Part shown: piece after piece, positions 8,870-18,529 of the stretch
How the letters are laid out: each line of letters starts with the position of its first letter
Numbering within the stretch: the first letter of the stretch is position 1
Assembly (NCBI GenBank): GCA_035079385.1
Contig: JAVHKY010000013.1
Location: 992,001-1,056,000, forward strand
Direction: 5' to 3'
Length of the DNA stretch: 64,000 nucleotides
Origin: Aspidiotus rigidus
Lineage: Eukaryota > Arthropoda > Insecta > Hemiptera > Diaspididae
Notes under the pieces: model-generated
What the model was told of the DNA's origin: nothing
Databases searched by the model: none
The model's input: the letters and a program-made list of their open reading frames with translations, nothing else
Made by a program: the position numbers and the translations under genes

Positions 8870-11680
8870 ATGTCAAAATCAAGCAAAATGTTGTCGTTTC
8901 TTTGGATTATTTTGATGATCTTGAAGCTATCAATAAGCATCAATACTATCTGTGAACGCGAAGAAAATGATAATAATAGATCAGCAATCTCTTTAAACTG
9001 GACGGACAGCAGTCCAGCTGGCGTGCTCAAATTGCTAAGTGAAGGGGAGAAGATAATTACTCTTGGCGAGGATCGTGACTTGGTTATGTTCATGGGCATC
9101 ACTGGCTCAGGTAAGACCACCCTGACTCTGTTTCTCGCTGGATATGATGACCAGTTGTTGTCGAAAGAAATCAGACCTCGAGCGAAAGAGTACATAATCG
9201 AAGATTCCTGTAATCTCATCAGTCCAGCTTCGTCAACGCTTCAGTCGTACACGTTAATTCCTCGTGGCATAGTTGACCCGGTAAGAAAAACAAAATACTT
9301 TGATATGCCAGGATTCAGCGATACTCGGTCGGTCGCCTTTGATATCGCATCTGCATATTTCATGAAACGGGTGCTAGATCACGCCCGTCGAGTCAAACTT
9401 ATATTTGTCGTCAGCCATTCGAACGTTATGGTGGGCGTTGACCGTGAGAAATTTACTAATTTAGTCGCTCACGTCACAACTTTGGTGCCCAACATATCGA
9501 AATTCAATGAGAGTGTCGCTCTTATCGCCACTAAAGTCGCGAACACATATGAGCCCTCTAACCCTCCTGATGATCCGTATGTCTCTGATGAAACTGTTAT
9601 AGAAAATATTGCTGATTTTTTGACGAGCGCGAAAACACTCTTCGCGAATAAAAACAATCACAAAGGCTTCCAACTGATTCACGCACTCCTATCTAGAGAC
9701 AATGATACATACAGTCGAATAGGAATTTTTAGAAGACCAGATAGGCCTGGACCACTTAGCCAATTGAAGCTGTTACAAAAGAATAAACATCAAATAAAAG
9801 AAATAATAGACGAAAATTTGCGTTTTAGCGAGAAAACGAACTCAGATTTTGGATACACACTTTCACCTGAGTCGAGATATACTTTACTAAAGCTAAAAGT
9901 CGAGTTACTTAATAATGTGAGCGACCTTATTAATAATTTAGGACGCCAAGTCATCACCCAATTTGACAGTCGACAAGACTTGTCATCCGAGAGTGATTTG
10001 GAAGATTTAGTGTCCCTGTTTCATGACTCCACAATGGATGTATTCAAGTTCAAAAACATTGTTGATTTCATTCGTCATCTTGAAGACTACGCAAAGCAAT
10101 TTAAGGTGAAGCTATTCGATAAAGATATGACACTTCTTCGAGACTACGGCAAGTTTTTAGATTTTTTCATTGACGTGAGTGGAGAACCTACAATTGATTG
10201 GTCTCCAACAATTCTTCGCGGTATGAAAGAGACAGTCGAATACTTGGAAAGTTCACGTTTGTGGTACAATTTATTGAGCATGATTTTTAACGAATTATCA
10301 TCGTACAGAGTGCAACAATCTAGGTCTCAATACAACGTCCATGATCTGTCCGATCAAATCAAGCAGCTCTACAACAGCAACTCCACCAAGCCAATTAGCA
10401 TTGCTGAGTTGAGCCTTATGGAATCTTTTTTGGAACAAATAGGAAATATAGAAATATCGAGAAAGTTTGCTGCGTTGACAAATGTGAATGTAAGCAAACG
10501 ACAAATGTTATTCTTAAACGATATACTGGATCTGACTTTAATGAGACAAGTCACCTATTCGTGTGACAGCGATCGATATACAGTCAAGGGTCATTACATT
10601 TTACTCAGTGATGTCTCTGACAGTATTCAAGATTGCTTTCAAGGTAAAAAATTCTTGGAACTTATAGCACTTGAAAGATTTTTCATTGATACAAACATTA
10701 ATTTAACAAAGAAAGGCGTACAACAACTCGTGATTATCGCGCCTGTTTGGTATACGACGGGTCCCTACACGATCACATTAAATGGAGAGGACGGTACAGA
10801 TCATTGGATAAGGAAAGCACCGAGCGGATCACGGTACAATCAGCGAAACGGTCATCATGGTGCACCAGGATTACCTGGAGACTCTGCTGGGCACTTCGTT
10901 GGTATTGGAGCAGTCTTCATCGATTCTGAACAACTTACCATTTCCGCAGTTGGAGGAGCTGGTGGTAGAGGGCAAGATGGAGGTGACGGAGTTCGTGGTG
11001 AAGATGGCGAAGAAGCTGAACCTTATGATGGTATTTATCGAAACATTCACAGCATTTGGGAAACCTTTAGCATAAGAGTAAAAAAAGAACCCTCTCTATT
11101 CCCTCCCATTTACACTGATGAGTATGTTTTTGTATATGGTAACCCTCCGCTCCATGGAATTGGGGCCGCCAATGGAGGCAATGGCGGTAACGGTGGCAAA
11201 GCAGGGCTCGGAGGCTTCGGCGGACGTATCATATTACTTGATCTAAATCATACTAGCCATATAGAAATGAAAAATATTAGCAAGGGTGGCCTCATTGCTG
11301 AGTGGAAAGATGGGCGAGGAGGAAAAGGAGGAAAGCACGGATATGTACCTCGGACTTTGAAAGAGAGAAACGGATGGATACTGTTAGTGAAAACAACAAC
11401 TTTTTATGAATATTTGTCGTACGATTTGACCTACAGAGCTTATGACGGAGAAAATGGCTTGAATGGAATTATTTCCGATGAAATTCAGAGTCCACAAGAA
11501 ATTCCCTTTAGAAACCCATCTAGAACCATCACCAGTTTCAAGGCTTTTGCTAGTGAAAACATACGTAATAATAATTTGCATAGAGCAAGTTTGATGCGAT
11601 TTTTGGATAAATTGGAAAGCGATGTGATGGTAGTAAACTGGCACAACGATGCAAATAAAGATAATGAGTTAATATTATAG
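8870..11680 (+). CDS. secreted/anchored P-loop GTPase-like protein with Gly-rich C-terminus
   Basis: A single uninterrupted ORF of 936 codons ends in TAG. A second ATG at residue 7 would place the hydrophobic run (LSFLWIILMILKLSISI, ~8-24) right at the N-terminus, so either start gives a signal peptide or signal anchor. Residues 76-84 are a Walker A/G1 motif (GITGSGKTT). DMPGFSDTR at 145-153 fits the DxxG/switch II motif, and ATKVANT near 220-226 sits where NKxD/TKxD is expected. Residues ~290-620 look helical. The C-terminus has collagen-like GAPGLPGD (664-671) and Gly-rich stretches at ~695-713, 764-785 and 806-823. At least eight N-x-S/T sequons are present, consistent with secretory passage. 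Guanine-nucleotide binding is inferred from motifs; the physiological role is unknown. A GTPase domain behind a signal peptide is unusual. No intron is seen, so a retrocopy or acquired gene is possible. Confidence 0.9.
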   Translation: MSKSSKMLSFLWIILMILKLSISINTICEREENDNNRSAISLNWTDSSPAGVLKLLSEGEKIITLGEDRDLVMFMGITGSGKTTLTLFLAGYDDQLLSKEIRPRAKEYIIEDSCNLISPASSTLQSYTLIPRGIVDPVRKTKYFDMPGFSDTRSVAFDIASAYFMKRVLDHARRVKLIFVVSHSNVMVGVDREKFTNLVAHVTTLVPNISKFNESVALIATKVANTYEPSNPPDDPYVSDETVIENIADFLTSAKTLFANKNNHKGFQLIHALLSRDNDTYSRIGIFRRPDRPGPLSQLKLLQKNKHQIKEIIDENLRFSEKTNSDFGYTLSPESRYTLLKLKVELLNNVSDLINNLGRQVITQFDSRQDLSSESDLEDLVSLFHDSTMDVFKFKNIVDFIRHLEDYAKQFKVKLFDKDMTLLRDYGKFLDFFIDVSGEPTIDWSPTILRGMKETVEYLESSRLWYNLLSMIFNELSSYRVQQSRSQYNVHDLSDQIKQLYNSNSTKPISIAELSLMESFLEQIGNIEISRKFAALTNVNVSKRQMLFLNDILDLTLMRQVTYSCDSDRYTVKGHYILLSDVSDSIQDCFQGKKFLELIALERFFIDTNINLTKKGVQQLVIIAPVWYTTGPYTITLNGEDGTDHWIRKAPSGSRYNQRNGHHGAPGLPGDSAGHFVGIGAVFIDSEQLTISAVGGAGGRGQDGGDGVRGEDGEEAEPYDGIYRNIHSIWETFSIRVKKEPSLFPPIYTDEYVFVYGNPPLHGIGAANGGNGGNGGKAGLGGFGGRIILLDLNHTSHIEMKNISKGGLIAEWKDGRGGKGGKHGYVPRTLKERNGWILLVKTTTFYEYLSYDLTYRAYDGENGLNGIISDEIQSPQEIPFRNPSRTITSFKAFASENIRNNNLHRASLMRFLDKLESDVMVVNWHNDANKDNELIL

Positions 11681-11958
11681 TGGTGCTTCAAGGTCCAGCG
11701 TGAGATACGTATTCCTCTCATACATTCTAAGATGAAATACTTGATCATTGTTGATAATGTAAGGGACCGCATGGTTTTAGAGTAGTTAGATATGTATATT
11801 TTTTTTCAGAAACGTTGACGGACAAAATGTCCTAATCAGCTCATATAAACAGAAGAAAATTTGATAGGTATACATTTCTTTGTATTCGTCAATTATCAAT
11901 ATTTTCTAGAATTTCAGATTTTGAACCAAATTAGACAAATATGTTCGAGAAACTTTGA

Positions 11959-11964
11959 AATAAA
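11959..11964 (+). terminator. poly(A) signal of the GTPase-like gene
   Basis: AATAAA occurs about 280 bp after the stop codon and is followed by an A-rich and then T-rich tract, as expected for a cleavage and polyadenylation region. Confidence 0.5.
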
Positions 11965-11969
11965 AAAAA

Positions 11970-14220
11970 AATATATATAAATTATTTATTTGCTCTTTAA
12001 TCCAAAATTACTTACAGTATTTTACCTGCTGAAGATGTGGTCGTCATTTAGATGATGACGAAGATATCAGGATTTTTTAAATTTATTCCAAAATCATAAT
12101 TATAAAGGGTAGGTATTTCACCCAAATCGACAGTAACCAAATATCTTCCATTCCTACGTACGCAAATTGAGAACATTTACATTCGTGAGGATAATAAAGA
12201 CAAAATATTGAACACGTGCGAGAGGATCAATAGTATAAATACAGAGGGAAGGGTCCGTACAATGTATAAAAATTTATTATGCCCGGACATTTACCGGTTT
12301 GCCATGGAATACGGAAAGAATTTGCAACGATTTTCGCCAGCTGAATGTCGTATCTTCTATCGTACCTACCTACGAGAAAGCTCCGCGTTCACGCGAGAAG
12401 AGGCGCTAGGACGCGAACGACATCGACAACGGGTTCGTACGTCCGCAAGAGCTTCATAATTTACCTTGAGATAGCTTATATTAAAATGTCCTCGAAGCGA
12501 GCGGACTGCGAAAGTTGGAGTGAGCGCGCGGGGAGCGCGACGCCCGAAAATTAATAACCGGCAGAAATTAAAATTCGGTTCGTCGTATAGCTCTAAAATG
12601 GAATTTGAGAGCGAGTGAGAGAGGGAACGAGTTTAATACGAAATGCGCGCGAATATTATACGAATATTCACCCGTTCTCAAACGTCCGAACTGCCGGAGT
12701 AATAACTGAAATCCTTGTGTAATTAAATAAATTCTTGTTCGCAAAAATGTGTCCAAAATACGACGACGACAACAAAAACGCAAGACGTACACACGGAGAG
12801 AAAAATATATATATTCTTTTAGGATCTAGGCCTACGAGAAAGACGAGCTGGGACAGGGGGAAACAAAATTCTACCTAGTTGATATAAAATGTAATAATAA
12901 ACAAATTTTGTCGACAGGCAAAAATGAGGAAAATATTAAAAGTTAATTGCAAGTAATCTATAAGAACTAGAATTTGCGCGCTTCCCGTATACGGTCGCAC
13001 TTCATGTGCAAAACACGCTCTGCTGCAGATTGAAAAACGATTTTTCCCAGCGAACCGTCGGAAATTGTACCGGCAATCCGAGAAAAAGTAATTTGCTTGC
13101 ACAATACGCGTCCGTGTGTATCTTGTCCGATACAAAAGTCAAAGTATGCCTACGTCTATACCCGTAAAAATAAGCTAACGTGGACAGAAATCTGTTTTTG
13201 TTCGTTCATAGAGTAGGTACCTATAATAAACATAAATTGCAAATCTGGCTGGTGAGACTGAATTCAGGAGGGAAATTAATAACAGTGAATCGCAATTTCT
13301 ATTTGGTTAAAACATTGAAAGGAGATAAGAAAGAGATTGAATATGACATCCTTATAAATACGAATGAAGATGGGCCGTCATACTTACCTAAACTTCCCGG
13401 CTCAAACTATTGATAACAGTGTATCATGTGTGAGGATAAATGACGACGAAACGACTAAATGTGGCGGTCTATTTCTTCACATGTATTTATAGGGCTCTAA
13501 TGATATGTGGAGTAAACTAATATAAACATTTTGCTTGATACGTTTATTTTTGTAGTGTTGTCTAAATTGAGGATGCGAAAAGAACAGCCAATACAAATTC
13601 TTCTTTTCCATCATGAAGTGGGCATGATTGTTTACCCAGCAGACCGCAGATATCGCTCTGATTCATGACTTATAGCATCAAAGAAAGTCGCTCGCAACTG
13701 CAGCGCTCCAAGCGGATACCCGGTCCGGAGTTGGACTAAACTACTGATTGAAGTAAGACTCTAAAGAAAGGAGACATAAAGGACGTCCATGTCGTCTAGG
13801 ATTAAGTCTCCAGCTGATGGCTGCAACACTGCATCTGCACTCAAGTTTTGTGTTTTACGTCATCAATGTGCAGGTAGCGAGATCAAATCAAATTTTTTGC
13901 TCACGCAGCCATCAATTGAAGACTCAATTCTAAACAACCTGGCTGCGTCCAATATATCTCCCTTCTTTATATAGTGCCTCACCCAAAGTTGGAGGAACTA
14001 CCTTTTAATTATAGGTCCTTGATAATTATTCCTCATTCAAAGCAAAACTTATTTAAAATATGAAAAAAAAAACCTGCAAGTTATCCAGCATGCGGCGTTG
14101 TGAGCCTGGTACCTATATATAAAATTAATGAACATTGGTCTTGTAATTATGAGGTGCCTGTAATTTGGATACATGGATGTGGATTGATATCAAGAGAATT
14201 TTTCCATTCATAAACCAAAT
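11970..14220. other. gene-poor stretch with CpG-rich block and one weak ORF
   Basis: A CG-rich, low-repeat block lies at about 12340-13170. A 77-codon ORF at 13180-13413 (+) contains a protein-like run (NRNFYLVKTLKGDKKEIEYD) and could be a terminal exon, but no clear acceptor or homology is visible. The remaining ORFs are short and not supported. Confidence 0.35.
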
Positions 14221-14354
14221 GTGATCCCGTCTACAGAAACCCGGCTTAGCGTTGAATATCGATCAGGAGGAAAGGATCTTTTACCAGGGGAGGAAAATTC
14301 CTTTTCTCCTGATTGTAATTGAATACTAAGCCGGGTTTCTGTAGACGGAGTCAC
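14221..14354. repeat. 134-bp foldback element
   Basis: Inverted arms of about 55 bp face each other across a short A/T/G-rich loop. The outer 21 bp from GTCTACAGAAACCCGG to GGCTTAG is matched exactly by its reverse complement at 14326-14346. The inner arm (ATCAGGAGG..AAAGGAT) is diverged. There is no coding capacity. The form is that of a miniature foldback element or of a transcript able to form a long hairpin. Confidence 0.8.
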
Positions 14355-14886
14355 AAATAATTACCCTGAAATCTTAATTTGAAATTCAATTTTTTGAAAT
14401 TTTTTGAAGTTTCAAAGTACTATAGCAGCAATTTTTGTTATGTGGGAGTAATAAGTGAGCGATTTTCACGCAGTGCATTGTTTATAACACTTGGAAGCTG
14501 AAAATCGCTCTCTTTAGTGTGTACTCCAAAGTGTCAGTGACAAACATTCCTCTTTAGAAGTAGTGCAAAATTAGCTGGGTTGAGGAAAAATTAGCTATAG
14601 TCAGTTATGTTTGAGCACACAAACAGGGAGTTTTTTGTTTGTTTACTCTTGTATAGGAGTGGAAAAATGAAATACAGACAAAAGAATTAACTTTTTGCTC
14701 TTTGAGATAAAGGATTGAAGAATGCTTTTAGAGTCAAGTCAACCAACCTGCAAAATACGTGAGTTTGTCACTTATGACGAAAAATTTTCTTCATATATCT
14801 TATTCTGGACATATACCTAGCACTATAGCGTTGACTACTTATCAGCGAGCAAAGGGTAAACATTAATTAGAGCTATGTTTTGAATA

Positions 14887-15373
14887 TAGTACACTAGAAG
14901 AGATAGTTGGTAGCTTACTCGTTCAAAAAATGAGACACTTTTCCATTAATTCAAAACCGTCCACCCATCGTTATTTTAGCGCTAGTACTGTGTTTTTCTT
15001 GAGCGGGGTAAGCGCGGGCTGTAGAAAAATAGGTTTGATACTTATACATGGGTTCTTATGGGAATTGATAACCCTTTATCAGCAATTTTCTTCAAAAGTA
15101 TGAGTTGAAATGCAAACATGTCAGTGGTGAACTTGAAGAAAATTTTCCGTACTTCAATTTGATTTCTCATAAATTTTTCATCAAAATGTATGTTTCTTGA
15201 GAAAATAGCTTGTGAAGGGTAATTCTCTATAAGAGCCTTTGTTAAAGTATCAATCAAACCTAAATGTTGCAATTGCCGGCGATTGGCGTAAAAACAAACA
15301 TTTCGTTTTGCGCTCCGCGTTACAAGGTATGTAGTTTTGAAGGAGTGAGCCTACTACATCTTCTAGTGTACTA
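14887..15373. mobile_element. possible TA-flanked TIR element (MITE)
   Basis: The left end TAGTACACTAGAAG and the right end CTTCTAGTGTACTA are exact inverses, with weaker inverted similarity for a further ~30 bp inward (G..TAG..GCT.ACTC.TTCAAAA). The ends are flanked by TA on both sides, the target typical of Tc1/mariner-type insertion. The interior (about 490 bp) has no convincing ORF. Confidence 0.5.
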
Positions 15374-16034
15374 TAGTTTTTAAATATAACGGTTGTAACC
15401 AATAATTGAAACAAAAAAAGTTTGTTAACCATTTGAATAGTGATACAACCATTTTGAATTTTGGAGACCATCTATAGCTGACTGCGATAAACGTTAACCG
15501 TTTGAAATTATTTGGGTTGCAAACCCTATAAGTGAAGCAAAATTTTGGAATTCAAAAAATTGTAAATACTTGCAATTGATGGGAATTCCATGTCTTCCTA
15601 CAAGTGTTATTTGGGCCAGTCATCCACCAGGTTTGCTAACAATGCGCGTGATTCATTCAACAGTAATTGCCAAAATTGTAAGAGGAACAATTAAACATTC
15701 AAAAAAGGGGCCGCTTATGGGGAGAAAATTAAAAATTTGGAATAGGTAGCTCTTGATTGAAGCAGAATTGAAGGTTTTGTCATTCTATCTAATTTGTAGA
15801 ATGTGTGTTTGTGAACATCTTCTATGGGATGTCAAGAATAAGCCTAATCCAATTCATTCAAATTAATATCATTTCAATTTTTTCAGGCTATTATAAATAG
15901 GTACTTAGTTCTGATTACCTACCTATTTTGAATATTGATACCTTTTACAATTTCTCCCCACTGCAACGCAATGCTGGCGCTGCCTGGTTCCAATTCACTT
16001 TAGCTTCTTAGAAAATGTCTCAATGTCTTACTGG

Positions 16035-16489
16035 GTACGTCCGACGTGCATTTTGGTTCCAGAAGCCTAATTTGTACATAAGAGCGTGTTAAATTCATGT
16101 ATTTTGACGACGGATAACTCGAGACTGGCTGAATTTATTTTTCTGAAATTATACTCGTTGGAAAGGAAATTTTATTGAGGATAAATAATTTCTCTTCGAT
16201 TTTTCGCTTATTTTTGGAGTAATCAATTAAGAACTGAAACGCGTTTTTTTGACAAGACCTTCGGTTGAAAACGGGTTTCAGTTATTAATTGATTATTCCA
16301 AAAATAATGCTTCCAACGAAAAATTGAAGAGAGATGAATTTCTTCTCCAGGAAATTTTCTTTCCAACGAGTATAATTTCAAGAAAATAAATTCAGCCAGT
16401 CTCGAGTTATCCGTCGTCAAAATACACGAATTTAACACGCTCTTATGTACAAATTAGGCTTCTGGAACCAAAATGTACGTCGGACGTAC
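16035..16489. repeat. 455-bp palindromic element, arms ~215 bp
   Basis: The sequence from GTACGTCCGACG inward is repeated as its reverse complement from 16489 inward, with few mismatches. Shared tracts include TTTTGGTTCCAGAAGCC, AAGAGCGTGTTAAATTC and GACGGATAACTCGAGAC. Only about 20 bp at the centre is unpaired. Both ends carry a TA inside GTAC, so a TA-target MITE is possible. The short minus-strand ORF across it is a by-product. Confidence 0.85.
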
Positions 16490-18095
16490 TTACCTGTTGT
16501 ATGAAGTGCCATAACTATACGTATATTTGAGAGTATCTCTTTTCAAATTAGTACATTAGTTAGGTTCACTTTTTGGCCAGCTTTTGCTTCTCAAGCTCTT
16601 ATAAGGCTTTCAATGTTGTGTGGGTTGCATATTTCATCGAATCCTGCTCGAGAACAAACAATGACTTTAAATTAATTTATCTGGATAATAATTTTATTAA
16701 TCCATGATTCCCTATAGAGTATCGAGACATCTAGTGTCCTTATAAAGTTATAACTGCTCTCTGGGTAGTGTGAGCTAGCAAGGTTCAAGGGTATACATTA
16801 ATTCAGGGCCCTGCATTAACTCTACACAAGCAGTTCAGGCCTTCAGGGTTACCAACACGGAGACAAGCAGTGTGAGGTACAAGATATATACGCATGGTGC
16901 GCTAGTATTGTAACAAGTTTCTTTGAGTTGAGAAGAATTGAGCCATAAAATTTAGTTTCTTTTCTCAGTTTACCTCTCTCCTTTTCTAGTCCATTCTATT
17001 TGTTTGGACTTTTATTTCTGACTGATTTTATTTCTGCTTTTATTATTTTTATACTTTCTTAGTTTATTATTGGTGTCGTGATTCAAAATTTTACTAATTT
17101 TACTGATTTTTTCGGTTTTTGTGTCGTTCTTGTTTTCCAAATTTACCATTTTATTTAATTTTTTTTTACTATTTTCTGTTCGTGACTAAAAATTACCATT
17201 TTATTTTAATTAAATATAGTGTTCATTCCTCTGAAACTAAATTTTGTTCTTTGTTACGTGTCTATGTGCAAAAAACCTTCATTTAATTCAATTTCTTTGA
17301 GTTCTTGCCAAAATGTGTTATCATTGATTAAAATAAAAGTATTACAAGCTTTCTTTTAAATTTTGAAAATTTCTTCAATATTTCATAAAATTTCCACTTT
17401 TTATACAAAGATGACACTAGAGGTTAAAATAAAATACAGTGCAAGAAATACTCGACTTTTATTCAAATCCACAAAGTTTTTGGAGAACTTGCACAATATT
17501 ATGGAGATAGATTCATTTGAAGTCAGTGTTCGTCCTCTAGAATAATATGCAACCCGCACAACAACAAAAACCTATTGCTATAACACGAGTAAACGACACG
17601 ACAGGGGCACGCTCGGATAGATGTACCATGTACGGCCGTCTGAAAGACGCAAATCATTTAGGACTGCAGCGGCCGTACAAACTAGAATTAATTGACGTAG
17701 ATCCATATCGACGATCTTCGAAAAAGATATCCTTCACATATGGAAAACATAACCTTTTTTGCTGATTGTTGATATGGTTATACGTCAATTCCACTTTGTA
17801 CGGCACACTGCACGAGATAGGTAATACGCAAGTGATAAGAAGAGGACCGTCGCCATATCAGTCGTCATGCTAAGGCGCTAGTCATGCTGAATGTTCATCA
17901 AGTCGAAGGAGGTGCAGTTCCCGGAGCTTTCAGGAGTGTCGTGGGAGAAATTTAAATATCAAACAACATCGAATTTCGGTTACCTAATTAGAAAGATTAT
18001 ATTAGTGAAAACGAAAAAATGAACGAGTTGAGTTCTTGTTATTTTTTGTCACTAGAATTCTTGTATTTGATGTTCAATCTTGAAAATTCTCTTAG

Positions 18096-18315
18096 TATAA
18101 GGCTTTTCCAGCTTTCCATATTGCATACTTATTTGCCTGATTCTTATCAATACAGTGAGCTTCCTAACATTGACCTTATGGCAGATTAACACCGGAATGA
18201 AAATGAGTACCTATGCAATCTAGCAATACCCATAAGATTAAGGTTGAAAAGCCCACCACATTGATAAGAATCAGGCAAATAAGTATGCATTATGGAGCAC
18301 TGGAAAAGCCTTATA
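18096..18315. repeat. palindromic MITE-like element, copy 1
   Basis: Left end TATAAGGCTTTTCCA and right end TGGAAAAGCCTTATA are exact inverses. Arms of about 65 bp include TGATTCTTATCAAT and its inverse. It abuts copy 2 at the shared TATA. Its central part, read on the opposite strand, matches the central part of copy 2, so the two are diverged relatives. Confidence 0.85.
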
Positions 18316-18525
18316 GGGCTTTTCCATGTCGGCGCATTGCATACGCGTATTCTCCGTGTTATCGAAATGGTAGTATTTCTAACATTGCTCTTATGGGTGT
18401 TGCTGGAATGCATACTCATTTTCATTGTGGAGTAGTTTGCCATAACAGCAATGTTAGAAATAGTACCATTTCGATAACACGTAGGTGAATACGTATGCTA
18501 TGCGCCGACATGGAAAAGCCCTATA
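18312..18525. repeat. palindromic MITE-like element, copy 2
   Basis: Left end TATAGGGCTTTTCCATGTC and right end GACATGGAAAAGCCCTATA are exact inverses. Arms of about 85 bp include GTGTTATCGAAATGGTA and its inverse. It shares the end sequence GGCTTTTCCA and the loop sequence CATACTCATTTTCATT with copy 1, whose loop is inverted relative to this one. ORFs on both strands here arise from the palindrome and are not genes. Confidence 0.85.
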
Positions 18526-18529
18526 GACG

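Noticed and set aside
12208..12459. 83-codon + strand ORF
   Set aside because: Charged Arg-rich tail, no homology recognised, lies in a CpG-rich block where chance ORFs are common.
18186..18488. Two overlapping ORFs on opposite strands with similar proteins
   Set aside because: They arise from the arms of adjacent palindromes and so mirror each other; no coding evidence.
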